From the NCBI RefSeq assembly GCF_000427865.1, contig NZ_ATYV01000013.1:1-64000 (forward strand): a stretch of DNA of 64,000 bases, read 5' to 3'. Origin of the DNA: Corynebacterium sputi DSM 45148. GTDB lineage: Bacteria > Actinomycetota > Actinomycetes > Mycobacteriales > Mycobacteriaceae. Position 1 is the first letter of the stretch. The number at the start of each line of letters is the position of its first letter. Positions 24,875 to 34,566 of this stretch are shown here, piece by piece. Below the pieces are notes generated by a model. It was not told the origin of the DNA, searched no databases, and worked only from the letters and a program-made list of their open reading frames with translations. The position numbers were made by a program, and so were the translations under genes.

Positions 24875-25210
24875 ATGCACAAAATATCGATCGAGGCCCT
24901 CGCCCGCAAGCAACTTAAAGAGGCCGTCATCGCCCCTAGTGCTCGTGCCGCCGATACCGTCTTCGGCGGGCACGAAAAAATTCTGCGGCAGACCGTCGTC
25001 GGGATACGTCAGGGTGCCGAGCTCGGAGAGCGCGACAATCACGATGAATCCACGATTTATGTCCTACAAGGGCGTGTCCGACTCAGGACGGGCGATGAGA
25101 CCTGGATAGGTCGCAGCGGTGATCTGTTGATCGTGCCGCGATCTCGGCACAGCCTCGAGGCAATCGAGGACTCCGCTGTTTTGATCACCATTGCCAAACT
25201 GAAGCAATAA
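24875..25210 (+). CDS. cupin-domain protein
   Basis: 111 residues forming one small beta-barrel cupin: ERDNHDESTIYVLQGRVRLRTGDETW, then GDLLIVPRSRHSLEAIEDSAVLITIA. In motif 1 the metal ligands are partly kept (His in NHDE, Glu), and motif 2 has P-x-xRH. It could be a metal-dependent enzyme or a sensor domain. GAAAGG precedes ATG 24875. It is close to the LysR gene, but no operon links them. A frame on the opposite strand was discarded because only this frame has a conserved fold. Confidence 0.78.
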   Translation: MHKISIEALARKQLKEAVIAPSARAADTVFGGHEKILRQTVVGIRQGAELGERDNHDESTIYVLQGRVRLRTGDETWIGRSGDLLIVPRSRHSLEAIEDSAVLITIAKLKQ

Positions 25211-25338
25211 GAAAGATAGGGACTTCCCCTGGGGTGTTTGAGCCCGCCGAGGGTCCGTCTTCCGCGGCGAGACCATGGACCGGCACCGTTCGATCACCGG
25301 CCTCCTGTCCCTGATGTTTGTACCAGCATGCGACGGTG

Positions 25339-25448
25339 GGTGCTGTTGCAAACTCGCGTTCTCGACGAAAACGGCGGATCCGGTACCAGCGTTGTGCTGC
25401 ACACTAACAAATAGTTAGTTATCTGGAATTCCTGTTTGCAACAGCACC
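25339..25448. mobile_element. 110-bp element with IS6-family-like ends
   Basis: Exact 14-base inverted repeats GGTGCTGTTGCAAA (25339-25352) and TTTGCAACAGCACC (25435-25448). IS6-family ends are very similar (IS26 GGCACTGTTGCAAA, IS6100 GGCTCTGTTGCAAA). The 82-bp interior is too short for a transposase, so this is a MITE-like or internally deleted copy. The 8-bp flanks (CGACGGTG and TCCGAGAA) are not duplicated. Otherwise 25211-25593 is empty. Confidence 0.65.
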
Positions 25449-25593
25449 TCCGAGAATCACCACGATGATGAGAAATCCTATGAGCGCATCCACTGTGACT
25501 CCTTATTTGAACCAATAGTTGTGTCCTGTGTCACTGAGCATGACCGGGCTAACTTTTGTGGACAATAGAAAATTCCGGATAGACTATTGCGCC

Positions 25594-26505
25594 ATGCGCA
25601 TAGATAGCTTCGTTACGGTGGACCGCCTGAGGGCAGCTATTTCCCTGGGAGACACCCTCAGTTTCACTGAATCCGCGCGCGACCTGCACTTATCACAGTC
25701 GTCGCTAAGCCGGCGAATCTCAGACCTAGAGAAGGTCCTGAAGGTGAAGCTTTTCGATCGCACCACGCGCTCGGTCGAGCCGACCCTGCCTGGGAAGGAG
25801 ATGCTGGTGCTCATGCGACGCACTCTGCAGATGTTCGACCAGGGAGTGGCACAGATGCGCCGACAGGCGGCCGGGGAATCCGGCACCGTGACGGTCAGTT
25901 GCCTGCCATCGATCGCCGCAAGTTACCTGCCGAATTTCATCAGGGATTTCGTCGACAAGTATCCAGATGTCCGCGTTGAAATCCGCGACGCGCTCAAGGC
26001 CCAGGTTGTTGACCTCGTGCGCGGTGGGGAAGTGGACTTCGGCATCACCGCGACTACTCACCTCGAGCCTGATCTAACCTACGAGCGGATCGGCGCGGAT
26101 AAGTTCTATTGCGCCCTGCCGCCTGAGCACCCTCTGGCTGAGCGCGAAAGCATCGATTGGAGCATGCTCAGCGGGGAGCGACTCATCATGTTCTCGTCCT
26201 TCACCAGCATCTCCCGACCGGTGGAACTGTCTCTAGAGAAGGCCGGGATTGTGACGGAGAAGATGATGGTGGGACACAATGTCGGCACCGTGGCGGGGTT
26301 AGTCGCTTCCGGCCTGGGAGTCACCGCTGTCCCGGAGCTGGTCAAACCACTCATGGAATTCGCCAGGCTCTCGTTCGTACCGCTCACTCCGACGATCGAG
26401 CGGGATATCTTCATCATCCGACGCAAGGGCGAGGAACCGTCGGCGGCGGTCGAAAACTTCATCCGCCCGCTGCGCCAAGCCACGGATCCATGGCTAGACA
26501 CCTAG
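25594..26505 (+). CDS. LysR-family transcriptional regulator
   Basis: 303 residues. N-terminal winged helix: FVTVDRLRAAISLGDTLSFT, SARDLHLSQSSLSRRISDLE, LFDRTTRSVEPTLPGKEML. The periplasmic-binding-like effector domain covers about residues 95-300. ATG 25594 is 8 bp after TAGACT, a -10-like hexamer, which suggests a leaderless transcript. I infer that it once faced the CitMHS-AtuA genes, a common arrangement of LysR regulators with carboxylate transport and catabolic genes, before the metal island separated them. The inducer is unknown. Confidence 0.88.
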   Translation: MRIDSFVTVDRLRAAISLGDTLSFTESARDLHLSQSSLSRRISDLEKVLKVKLFDRTTRSVEPTLPGKEMLVLMRRTLQMFDQGVAQMRRQAAGESGTVTVSCLPSIAASYLPNFIRDFVDKYPDVRVEIRDALKAQVVDLVRGGEVDFGITATTHLEPDLTYERIGADKFYCALPPEHPLAERESIDWSMLSGERLIMFSSFTSISRPVELSLEKAGIVTEKMMVGHNVGTVAGLVASGLGVTAVPELVKPLMEFARLSFVPLTPTIERDIFIIRRKGEEPSAAVENFIRPLRQATDPWLDT

Positions 26506-26536
26506 TACCCCGCTTCGTTGGGAAAAAAATAACGAA

Positions 26537-26575
26537 ACCCCAGGTCGCGCTCTTGGGAGAGCTACGAACTGGGGT
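26537..26575 (-). terminator. terminator of leuS
   Basis: Outer stem ACCCCAG / CTGGGGT with inner stem GCTCT / AGAGC. On the minus strand it is followed by TTTCGTTATTTTTTT, a good U-tract. It also separates the convergent LysR gene. Confidence 0.8.
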
Positions 26576-26622
26576 ATCGGGCAGGTGGCGGGGACGTCAC
26601 AAGCCGGCCGAAACTATGGTGA

Positions 26623-29529
26623 CTACTTCTTCACCACGATGTTCACCATCTTGCCGGGCACAACGATGACCTTCGCCACGGTGCCCTCAGAGGTGTACGC
26701 CACCACGCGCTCATCGGCGAGGGCGGTGGACTCGACCAAGGCCTTGTCCGCGTCAGCGGCGACCTGAATGCGGGCACGAACCTTGCCGTTGACCTGCACC
26801 GGGTACTCGACGCTGTCGTCGACGAGCCACTTCTCCTCGAGCTGCGGCCACGGGCCGGCAGCCAGCACATTCTCCTGACCCAGACGCGACCACAGTTCCT
26901 CGGCGATGTGCGGTGCCACCGGGCCGAGCATGAGCACCAGCGGTTCGACAGCGGCACGCGGTGCCTGGGAAGAGCCGTAGCGCTTCGTCAGGTAGTTGAC
27001 GTACTCGATGAGCTTGGCGATTGCGGTGTTGTCCCGAAGGTTCGCGTAATCATCGGTGACGCCGGCGATGGTGCGGTGGAGGGATTTGAGGTCGGCGTCG
27101 TCAAGCGAGGTGTCTGAGACACCCAACTCGCCGGTTACCTGGTCCACGACCAGGCGCCATGTGCGCTGAAGGAAGCGCTGGGAGCCGACCAGGTCCTTCG
27201 TCGCCCACGGGCGGGAAGTGTCCAGCGGGCCCATCGACATCTCGTAGACGCGCAGGGTGTCGGCGCCGTAGTTGTCGCAGACCTCGTCCGGGGAGACGGA
27301 GTTCTTCAGGGACTTGCCCATCTTTCCGTACTCCTGGAAGACCTCCTCCTCACCGAGGTAGAACTTGCCGTCGCGCTCGACAACCTCTTCGGCCGGCACG
27401 TAGACACCACGGGAGTCGGTGTAGGCGAAGGCCTGGATGTAGCCCTGGTTGAAGAGGCGTCGATACGGCTCGACAGAGGTGACATGACCGAGGTCGAAGA
27501 GCACCTTGTGCCAGAAGCGGGAGTACAGCAGGTGCAGCACCGCGTGCTCCACGCCGCCCACGTACAGGTCGACTCCGCCCGGATCATTCTCGCCGTGGAT
27601 AGCCGGCTTCGGGCCGGTCCAGTAGCGCTCGTTCTCCAGATCGCAGAACTCGTCAGCGTTAGTCGGATCGATGTAGCGGAGCTGGTACCAGGAGGAACCT
27701 GCCCAGTTCGGCATGACGTTGGTGTCGCGGCGGTACTTCTTCTTGCCATCGCCGAGGTCGAGCTCCACGTTCACCCAGTCGGTGGCCTTGGACAGCGGAG
27801 CCTGCGGCTCGGTGTCGGCGTCATCCGGATCGAAGGTGACCGGCTTGTAGTCCTCGACCTCCGGCAGCGCCACCGGCAGCATGGATTCCGGCAGCGGGTG
27901 CGCCACGTCGTTCTCGTCGTAGACCACCGGGAACGGCTCGCCCCAGTAACGCTGGCGAGCGAAGAGCCAGTCGCGCAGCTTGTACTGCGTGGTGCCCTTG
28001 CCCAAGCCGCGCTCTTCCAGCCAGGCAATGACGGTGGCCTTGGCCTCGTCGACCGGCAGACCGTCCAGGAGCAGGTCGTCATCGTTCTGGGAGTTCACAG
28101 CAACGCCGTCGCCGGTGAACGGCTCAGCGTCAATGTCACCGGTGTAGCCGGCAGCGGTGTCGCCGACCACTGCGACGATCGGCAGCTGGAAGGCGGAAGC
28201 GAACTCGTGGTCACGGGAGTCGTGGCCCGGCACGGCCATGATGGCACCGGTGCCGTAGCCAGCCAGGACGTAATCAGCGATGAAGACGGGCACGAGGTGA
28301 CCGTTGACCGGGTTGATCGCGTAGGAACCGGTGAAGACACCGGTCTTCTCCTTGTCTTCCTGGCGCTCCAGTTCGGACTTCTGCGAAGTGGTGAAGCGGT
28401 AGGACTCCACGGCCTCACGCGGGGTGGCAGCGCCACCGGTCCACTTCTGCGGAATTTCAGCGGGCCATTCCTCAGCGATAAGCTGATCGACCAGCTCAAC
28501 CTCCGGTGCCAGCACCATGTACGTCGCACCGAAGAGGGTGTCCGGGCGGGTGGTGAACACCTCAATCGGGTGCTCGGTGCCGTCCGGGCCCTGACCGGCG
28601 AAGGTCACCTCGGCGCCACGGGAGCGGCCGATCCAGTTGCGCTGCATGGTCTTGACCTTCTCCGGCCAATCCAGCAGCTCCAGGTCATCAGCCAGGCGAT
28701 CCGAGTACTCGGTAATGCGCATCATCCACTGGCCGAGGCGCTTGCGGAAGACCGGGAAATTGCCGCGCTCAGAGCGGCCGTCGGCGGTGACCTCTTCATT
28801 GGAGAGCACCGTGCCAAGACCCGGGCACCAGTTCACCGTCGAGTTGGAGCGGTACACCAGGCGGCGGGATTCCAGAGCGCTCTCGCGCTCAACGCCATCC
28901 AGGTCAGCCCAGGAACGTCCGGCGAATTCCTCAGGGAGGGCTACGGAGCCGTCCGAGTAGGCGTCGGTAAGCGAAGAGATCGGCTTGGCCTTATCTTCGC
29001 GCTCGTCGAACCAGGAGTTGAAGATCTGCAGGAAGATCCACTGGGTCCACTTGTAGTACTCCGGGTCAGTGGTGGCGAAGGCACGACGCTTGTCGTGGCC
29101 CAGACCGAGCCGGCCGAGCTGGCGACCCATGTTCTCGATGTTCGCCTCAGTGGTGGTGCGCGGGTGGGCACCCGTCTGCACGGCGTACTGTTCGGCGGGC
29201 AGACCGAAGGCGTCATAACCCAGGGTGTGCAGCACGTTCTTGCCCTGCATCCGGTGGAAACGCGCGAAGACGTCCGTCGCGATGTAGCCGAGCGGGTGGC
29301 CAACATGCAGACCCGCGCCCGAGGGGTAAGGGAACATGTCCTGCACGAAGAGCTTGTTCTCTGGAAGGTCTGCGCCCTCGGCCGGAGCCAGGTCGCCGAC
29401 CGGGTTCGGGGCGCTGAAGGTGCCCGCCTCGTCCCAGTGCTTCTGCCACTTCGCCTCAACCGAGGCAGCTACCTCAGGGGTGTAGTTGTGATTCGCCTCG
29501 CCGCCAGGCGTGTTCCCGCTAGTCGTCAT
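26623..29529 (-). CDS. leuS: leucyl-tRNA synthetase
   Basis: 968 residues, typical of bacterial LeuRS. The HIGH motif is in [20 protein letters not shown]. The connective editing domain (about 250-430) has [18 protein letters not shown]. The KMSKS loop reads KMGKS in [16 protein letters not shown]. An anticodon-binding domain and C-terminal extension ([12 protein letters not shown]) follow. It charges tRNA-Leu and proofreads. There is no Shine-Dalgarno site. TACACT lies 9 bp before ATG 29529, suggesting a leaderless mRNA. Confidence 0.97.
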   Translation of the reverse strand: MTTSGNTPGGEANHNYTPEVAASVEAKWQKHWDEAGTFSAPNPVGDLAPAEGADLPENKLFVQDMFPYPSGAGLHVGHPLGYIATDVFARFHRMQGKNVLHTLGYDAFGLPAEQYAVQTGAHPRTTTEANIENMGRQLGRLGLGHDKRRAFATTDPEYYKWTQWIFLQIFNSWFDEREDKAKPISSLTDAYSDGSVALPEEFAGRSWADLDGVERESALESRRLVYRSNSTVNWCPGLGTVLSNEEVTADGRSERGNFPVFRKRLGQWMMRITEYSDRLADDLELLDWPEKVKTMQRNWIGRSRGAEVTFAGQGPDGTEHPIEVFTTRPDTLFGATYMVLAPEVELVDQLIAEEWPAEIPQKWTGGAATPREAVESYRFTTSQKSELERQEDKEKTGVFTGSYAINPVNGHLVPVFIADYVLAGYGTGAIMAVPGHDSRDHEFASAFQLPIVAVVGDTAAGYTGDIDAEPFTGDGVAVNSQNDDDLLLDGLPVDEAKATVIAWLEERGLGKGTTQYKLRDWLFARQRYWGEPFPVVYDENDVAHPLPESMLPVALPEVEDYKPVTFDPDDADTEPQAPLSKATDWVNVELDLGDGKKKYRRDTNVMPNWAGSSWYQLRYIDPTNADEFCDLENERYWTGPKPAIHGENDPGGVDLYVGGVEHAVLHLLYSRFWHKVLFDLGHVTSVEPYRRLFNQGYIQAFAYTDSRGVYVPAEEVVERDGKFYLGEEEVFQEYGKMGKSLKNSVSPDEVCDNYGADTLRVYEMSMGPLDTSRPWATKDLVGSQRFLQRTWRLVVDQVTGELGVSDTSLDDADLKSLHRTIAGVTDDYANLRDNTAIAKLIEYVNYLTKRYGSSQAPRAAVEPLVLMLGPVAPHIAEELWSRLGQENVLAAGPWPQLEEKWLVDDSVEYPVQVNGKVRARIQVAADADKALVESTALADERVVAYTSEGTVAKVIVVPGKMVNIVVKK

Positions 29530-29635
29530 GGGTACACAGTGTAACGGGCCGCATTTGGTGGGACGCGGTCACCGGCCGGGGGCACGCCGATTCACCACGG
29601 GGACCTCCCTTTCTGCCGTTCGCAGGGAGCGCAGT

Positions 29636-30244
29636 ATGGTGTTCTCCATGATCGCCATCCCCCTTGTCCTGCTGCTTTTCTCCGCAGCTATCGCCGTGGT
29701 GGCGGGCCTGGCCTGGTCCGCCAAGCTCCCCGGCAACAATTGGATTGGAATCCGCGCCCCGGAGGCCCGGAAATCCAAGGAGAACTGGGACATCACCCAC
29801 CGTGTTGCTGGCCCTCCGTGGGCCGTGGCTGCGGTGGCGTTCCTTGGTTCCGCCGCCCTGTCGTACGTCGCTATCGAGCCGGGCACGTCCGGTTGGATGT
29901 GGCTGTGGGTCGCGGTAGCGGCTCTGGGTGGCCTCGCGATGCTCGGCGTCGGTGGCGCCATGGGCTCGCACACGATCGCGCTTTACGACGCAAAGATCCG
30001 CGCCGCCGAAGAAGCCGCCAACGACGGCGGTTGCTGCTCCTCCGGTGGTTCCGCTGAGACTGCCAGCCCGGCGGCCCCCGCGAGCGCCGGAGGCATCTGC
30101 GGCGATGGTGCGACCTGTGGCACCTGTGGTGGGTGTGGGACTGAGGAGACGGGGGCGCAAGGAAGCGAATCTTCTTCGACCGCACCCGCAGTCGACCTAG
30201 ACGCCATCCAGCGGGCAGCAACCCGCGCCGACGGCACCTCCTAG
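29636..30244 (+). CDS. SdpI-family membrane protein with Cys-rich tail
   Basis: 202 residues. Three hydrophobic helices surround the SdpI motif LPGNNWIGIRAPEARKSKENWDITHR. The C-terminal 70 residues are polar with eight Cys: GGCCSSGG, then ICGDGATCGTCGGCGTEE. In Bacillus, SdpI gives immunity to a toxin. The corynebacterial relatives have no assigned role. The Cys-rich tail could bind metal. ATG 29636 has AGGGAG 7 bp upstream. It is divergent from leuS and only 19 bp before the symporter gene, so the two are probably co-transcribed. Confidence 0.78.
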   Translation: MVFSMIAIPLVLLLFSAAIAVVAGLAWSAKLPGNNWIGIRAPEARKSKENWDITHRVAGPPWAVAAVAFLGSAALSYVAIEPGTSGWMWLWVAVAALGGLAMLGVGGAMGSHTIALYDAKIRAAEEAANDGGCCSSGGSAETASPAAPASAGGICGDGATCGTCGGCGTEETGAQGSESSSTAPAVDLDAIQRAATRADGTS

Positions 30245-30263
30245 AGAAACGAGATATCCAAGA

Positions 30264-31244
30264 GTGTGGCAGAGACTGCGGAAGTGGCGCCCGGATCCAC
30301 TGATCGTCCTGATCATCGTCGCTCTGATCCTGGGACTGGTGCTTCCCGCCCGCGGTGAATTCGCCGAGGGTTTTGATGTCGCGACGAAGATCGCGATCGC
30401 ATTCCTCTTCTTCCTCTACGGCGTTCGCCTGAGCCCCCGCGAGGCAATCGACGGTGTGCGGCATTGGAAGCTGCACCTGACGATCATGCTCATCACCTTC
30501 GTGATGTTCCCCATCATCGGCCTGCTGATGAAGCCGACCGAGTGGTTCCTCGGCACCGGCCTGTACATGGGCATTTTGTTCATGTGTTTGGTGCCGTCGA
30601 CCGTGCAGTCGTCGGTGAACTTCACGTCGATCGCCAAGGGCAACGTTGCCGGAGCAGTGGTGGCGGCGTCCGCTTCGAACCTTATGGGCATCTTCCTGAC
30701 GCCTCTTCTCGTCATGGCCCTCATGACCCGCGACGGCGAACTGCACGTCGACGGCTCAGTATTCTTCAGCATCTCTCTGCAGCTGCTGCTGCCGTTCCTC
30801 ATCGGTCAGTTCACTAGGCGCTGGACCTACAAGTTCGCTGCTTCGCCGATCACGAAGAACGTGGACCGTATCTCCATCGCGATGGTCGTCTATGCGGCGT
30901 TCTCCCAAGGCATGGTCGACGGAATCTGGGCCGCGGTGCCTGCCTCGAGCATCATCTTCCTGTGTGTGTTCTCCGTAGTCCTGGTGTGGCTGCTGCTGAA
31001 GATCACCGGAGTGATCGGCAAAACACTGCACTTCAACCGCGCGGACCGAATCACCATCATGTTCGCCGGTTCCAAGAAGTCTCTGGCCACCGGCCTGCCA
31101 ATGGCTGCGGTCATCTTCGCGGGCAATGCCGGTGAGATCATTCTGCCGCTGATGATCTTCCACCAGATCCAGCTCATGATGTGCGCGTGGTACGCAGCGA
31201 AGTGGGGCAAGGAATACGAAGAGGGCGAGAAGTCCTCGGTGTAG
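30264..31244 (+). CDS. bile acid:sodium symporter-family transporter
   Basis: 326 residues with about ten hydrophobic helices and the family motifs FLFFLYGVRLSPREAI, MCLVPSTVQSSVNFTSIAKGN, SNLMGIFLTPLL and FAGSKKSLATGLPMA. The P-S-T-V-Q-S-S stretch and GSKKSLATG form the Na+ and substrate core in the bile-acid/sodium symporter (SBF, YfeH-like) group. The physiological substrate is unknown and probably an organic anion, not bile acid. The start is GTG 30264, 19 bp after the SdpI-family gene. Confidence 0.88.
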   Translation: MWQRLRKWRPDPLIVLIIVALILGLVLPARGEFAEGFDVATKIAIAFLFFLYGVRLSPREAIDGVRHWKLHLTIMLITFVMFPIIGLLMKPTEWFLGTGLYMGILFMCLVPSTVQSSVNFTSIAKGNVAGAVVAASASNLMGIFLTPLLVMALMTRDGELHVDGSVFFSISLQLLLPFLIGQFTRRWTYKFAASPITKNVDRISIAMVVYAAFSQGMVDGIWAAVPASSIIFLCVFSVVLVWLLLKITGVIGKTLHFNRADRITIMFAGSKKSLATGLPMAAVIFAGNAGEIILPLMIFHQIQLMMCAWYAAKWGKEYEEGEKSSV

Positions 31245-31294
31245 CCGACCACAGCATGACCTTGCGGTGGCCCTCGTGATGAGAGGCCCCAGGG

Positions 31295-32041
31295 TTACTT
31301 GGAGGTGGTCCTGCGCAGATCACGGAACGCGATCGCGGTCATGATCAGCACTGCCGCCCATGCGGCCACGAGGACAATTCCGGTGAAGTAGGACGGCTCC
31401 ACGGCGAACGCACCGATAGCCACCAGCGACACCTGACCGGGAACCACTCCGAGGGCACTGCCCACGAGGAAGTTCCGCTGCGTCACACCGAACGCGCCGG
31501 CGCCATAATTAACCGGCCAGTACGGCAGTCCGGGCATGACCCGGAGGAAGTAGACGGCCGCAACCCCAGAGCGTTCAAGTTGCTTCTCGACGGTCTCAGC
31601 ATGCCTCCCCATCAACGTCGACGCAGTGGTCCGCCCAAGTCCCCTCGCCAACCAGTAGGCCGCCCAACTGCCTAGCAGGGCACCGGCAACTGAGAGAAGA
31701 CTTCCTTCCACCACGCCAAAGAGGACTCCTCCGGCAACGGCCATGATCGTCACCGGAATAGGCGTCACCGCCACCACGGCGTAAATCAGGATAAAGATGA
31801 CAAACGCGGCGCTGCCCCATCGATCAAGCTGCTGCTGCAGTTCCTCCACCGAGGGCAGGCTGACGTTGAACGCCAGCCACAGCATCCCCAGCAATACGAC
31901 GATCAGTGCACCATTGCGCAGCGCCGAACTCCACGGAATGTTCCCCATCTTCAGGGAGCTACCGGATGTCTCCTCAGTCTCTGCGTCAGTCGCGGATTCT
32001 GAGGGAGAGGCTGGGTTCGGGTCGTCAGTCACGGCCGTCAT
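31295..32041 (-). CDS. TVP38/TMEM64 (DedA-like) membrane protein
   Basis: 248 residues with five to six hydrophobic helices and the SNARE-associated/DedA-like core: VTPIPVTIMAVAGGVLFGVVEG, GSWAAYWLARGLGR, FLRVMPGLPYWPVNYGAGA and VGSALGVVPGQVSLVAIGA. The Arg in FLR-x-MPG-x-P is the conserved core residue. The family has been linked to lipid flipping and ion homeostasis. The N-terminal 40 residues are acidic and polar. It converges on the symporter gene. Confidence 0.85.
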   Translation of the reverse strand: MTAVTDDPNPASPSESATDAETEETSGSSLKMGNIPWSSALRNGALIVVLLGMLWLAFNVSLPSVEELQQQLDRWGSAAFVIFILIYAVVAVTPIPVTIMAVAGGVLFGVVEGSLLSVAGALLGSWAAYWLARGLGRTTASTLMGRHAETVEKQLERSGVAAVYFLRVMPGLPYWPVNYGAGAFGVTQRNFLVGSALGVVPGQVSLVAIGAFAVEPSYFTGIVLVAAWAAVLIMTAIAFRDLRRTTSK

Positions 32042-32176
32042 CGTACGGCAGGGTCATTTCATTCCCGGTAATACCCCGGCGGGCACGAGTTTTCCGCAAA
32101 TCGACAATCCAACGAGCACTGGAGGGCCAACCCGGCCTGTGGCGCATCACGCCACTGAGGTGAGAAGCTGGAGAAC

Positions 32177-33244
32177 ATGACCGAACCGATGAATCCCGTT
32201 TCCCCCGCCGACCGTGATGCGGCAATCAGGTCGTTCTGGACTTGGTGGAACTCCGAGGGCGCTGAGGCCTTGGACCAGTTGTTCGTCGGCGGCGGTGAAT
32301 TGGACGTGCAGGCTGAGATCGGCCCGCGCGTCGCCGCCGTCGATCCGCGACTCACGTGGGGGTTCGGTCCGGGCGGTGACTACTCCCGCCATCTGTTCAC
32401 AGTGACCGCTGGAGGAGACCCCGAGCTGCGCCCGACCGCACGGCGTTTCCTGCTCGGCGCTCCCGAGGACGGCGAAACCTGGTCGTTCAGCGATCTGCGT
32501 CGGGCGGACCCGTCCGCGTCGATCACGTGGGCTGGCCAGACCCTTGAGCCTTCCGACGCCTCCGTCGAGATCATGCGCGGCAGCACCACCGTCGGCGTAC
32601 GTCTGCACCACCCGTACTTCGCCGAGATCCTCGCCGAGGTCGAAGACCTTCCTGAGGATGACCAGGACCGTGTCGAGGCCGCCGAGCACGCCGTCACCGA
32701 GATCGGTTTCATGTTACTGCAGATGGCACTGGGGGAGGAGGCCTTCGGTCTCTGGATCAGCCAGGTCGTCTTCGCCAAGGATCTTCCGGAAGAAGCGGTA
32801 CCGCTGTCGGAGCTCCCGGAAGTCGTCGCAGATGTCGCCGACACCTGCCCGACTTGGTACGGCATGGAGGGCGTCAATTCAGACCGTCCAGTGCACGTGA
32901 CCGCTCGCGGACCGTTGTCCCCGCTGGTTGATCCAATTCTGACCCGCCACATCGTGGTCCAGCTTCTCTTCACCGACGTCGATGATGAAGGTCTGCCCGG
33001 CAAGGAGTCGACTGAGTCTCTCGATCGCATCGGGCGTGCGATGGCTGAGTCCCAGCAGGAAGATGGCGTCTTCGTCGGCGCTGAGACTTCTGATGGTGTG
33101 CGCCTGCTGCACTTCTACGTCGACCCAGAGTCTGATGCCGAGCAGCGCCTTCTCGACCTAACCTCTACCTGGACGGAAGGTGAGGTCGCGACCGATTCCG
33201 AGGATGATCCGGCCTGGCTGCGCGTCAGTCACCTGCGTGCGTAG
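32177..33244 (+). CDS. conserved-looking protein of unknown function
   Basis: 355 residues, acidic, soluble, with no signal peptide or membrane helix. The N-terminus (FWTWWNSEGAEALDQLFVGG) is Trp-rich. Two similar-looking alpha/beta segments may exist (around 20-110 and 110-200), followed by a C-terminal part with HVTARGPLSPLVDPILTRHI. No family is recognised with confidence. GGAG 5 bp before ATG 32177 supports the start. It is divergent from the TVP38 gene and monocistronic. Confidence 0.72.
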   Translation: MTEPMNPVSPADRDAAIRSFWTWWNSEGAEALDQLFVGGGELDVQAEIGPRVAAVDPRLTWGFGPGGDYSRHLFTVTAGGDPELRPTARRFLLGAPEDGETWSFSDLRRADPSASITWAGQTLEPSDASVEIMRGSTTVGVRLHHPYFAEILAEVEDLPEDDQDRVEAAEHAVTEIGFMLLQMALGEEAFGLWISQVVFAKDLPEEAVPLSELPEVVADVADTCPTWYGMEGVNSDRPVHVTARGPLSPLVDPILTRHIVVQLLFTDVDDEGLPGKESTESLDRIGRAMAESQQEDGVFVGAETSDGVRLLHFYVDPESDAEQRLLDLTSTWTEGEVATDSEDDPAWLRVSHLRA

Positions 33245-33274
33245 GTTTGCGGCACTTTTCGCTGTCAGTCCCGG

Positions 33275-33658
33275 TCACACGACCACGTTGATCAGCACCA
33301 TGTAGAACGCGGTCCCGGCCAGCACCGACAGCGCGGGACTGCGCCGCCACAGGTGGAGTCCCACGGTAAACAGCAGCGCGACCGGTGCCGGCCACCACAC
33401 TCCGGCGCTCTCGTCGATCCGGCTGACCATCGTGTACACCACCAGCGCCACCATGACTCCGACGGGCATGGTCCGCCCGAGCATCCTGATGAATTCACTG
33501 CCACGCATCCGGTCGGCGAACGCGAACGGCAGCCACCTCAGCAGAACTGTGACTCCGCCGATGATGAGCAGCATCGCCATGACATAAGGGAAAGACGGTG
33601 CTGCCTCTGGCAGCCCCCAGGCCCCAGGTGCGTTTCCTTCCGCGAGGTAGGAGGTCAT
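33275..33658 (-). CDS. brnE: AzlD-family small subunit of branched-chain amino acid exporter
   Basis: 127 residues, four hydrophobic helices, including LLRWLPFAFADRMRGSEFIRMLGRTMPVGVMVALVVY, the AzlD signature with RxLPF. It is translationally coupled to the AzlC gene (ATGA overlap at 33655-33658). In Corynebacterium glutamicum BrnFE exports isoleucine, leucine, valine and methionine, so the symbol is given by family and arrangement. Unlike that species, no Lrp gene is divergent here. Confidence 0.82.
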   Translation of the reverse strand: MTSYLAEGNAPGAWGLPEAAPSFPYVMAMLLIIGGVTVLLRWLPFAFADRMRGSEFIRMLGRTMPVGVMVALVVYTMVSRIDESAGVWWPAPVALLFTVGLHLWRRSPALSVLAGTAFYMVLINVVV

Positions 33659-34422
33659 TTCTGCTCTCCTTCAGATACGAGCTCGCTTATCGACGTCATC
33701 TTCTTCCGATCACCCTCCGACACCCACGTCAGAGCCTTATCCAGCCTGGGAGACCAGACTCGAGCAACCAGAGTCAGGAAGAAAAGCGAGAGTCCGATCA
33801 CCAGCATCCGTTGCGGCGAAATGGCCCATCCAATCATCGTGCAGATAAAGGCAACGATCGGAAGTGACCAATCGCGGTTCGACTGGAAAGCGTCGATTCC
33901 TAGAACGACGAACAGTGCAGTGAGTGCGAACTCCATGCCCTGAAGCCCGTCCGGCATCGCAGAGCCTGCGAGGGCCCCGACGATTCCCGACAGCACCCAA
34001 CTGAGCTGACAGAAGATCTGGGCGGTCAACACACTGCCGCCGGTATGTCCGCGCTCGTTCGGGGCGATGGCGTATGCCTCGTCGATGGTCGCGTACGTCG
34101 AGTACGCCCGCGCCATCTTGCCCTTGATCCCCTTCGGCGAGATCAAATGACGTGGAAACGTCAGTCCATAAAAGATGTGCCGAAAGTTCACCATGAACGC
34201 GGTGAGCCCGGCGCCAACCAGACCGGTGTTGGCCATGATGAGGCCGATCGCCAGAAACTCCATGGACCCGGCGAAGATCACGATTGACAGGACCGGAGCC
34301 CACCACCAGGCGAATCCGGTCTGGGTCACCAACGCACCGAAAGCCAAACCGAGGGGTACCAGTCCTAGGCCAACGGTCCACGACACGGAGATGCCGTGCC
34401 GTATCTCATCTTTGACGCTCAT
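33655..34422 (-). CDS. brnF: AzlC-family large subunit of branched-chain amino acid exporter
   Basis: 255 residues with about seven helices. Signatures are VPLGLAFGALVTQTGFAWWW, SIVIFAGSMEFLAIGL, FMVNFRHIFYGLTFPRHLI and TIDEAYAIAPNE, all typical of AzlC/BrnF. It forms the exporter with BrnE. The N-terminus has no Shine-Dalgarno site but TTTAAC lies 8 bp before ATG 34422, suggesting a leaderless transcript. The start of this operon is not preceded by an lrp gene, so its regulator is elsewhere. Confidence 0.87.
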   Translation of the reverse strand: MSVKDEIRHGISVSWTVGLGLVPLGLAFGALVTQTGFAWWWAPVLSIVIFAGSMEFLAIGLIMANTGLVGAGLTAFMVNFRHIFYGLTFPRHLISPKGIKGKMARAYSTYATIDEAYAIAPNERGHTGGSVLTAQIFCQLSWVLSGIVGALAGSAMPDGLQGMEFALTALFVVLGIDAFQSNRDWSLPIVAFICTMIGWAISPQRMLVIGLSLFFLTLVARVWSPRLDKALTWVSEGDRKKMTSISELVSEGEQK

Positions 34423-34566
34423 ACGAGCAGGTTAAAGCACGCTCCTGACGGACAATCCAAGAGAGGGCTTCCGTATCCAGAAATAGGGCCCCAATGGAAA
34501 TTCGCGGCGATCACTGCTTTAGGCAGCATTGTTGAAAACACCCATTTCCCGAGAATCACCAGTGGA

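Noticed and set aside
24797-25042. 81-codon minus-strand frame opposite the cupin gene
   Set aside because: The plus-strand frame has a conserved cupin barrel and a Shine-Dalgarno site.
27484-29544. Open frame of 686 codons on the plus strand opposite leuS
   Set aside because: Mirror effect of high-GC codon bias. Low complexity, no domain, and leuS is unmistakable.
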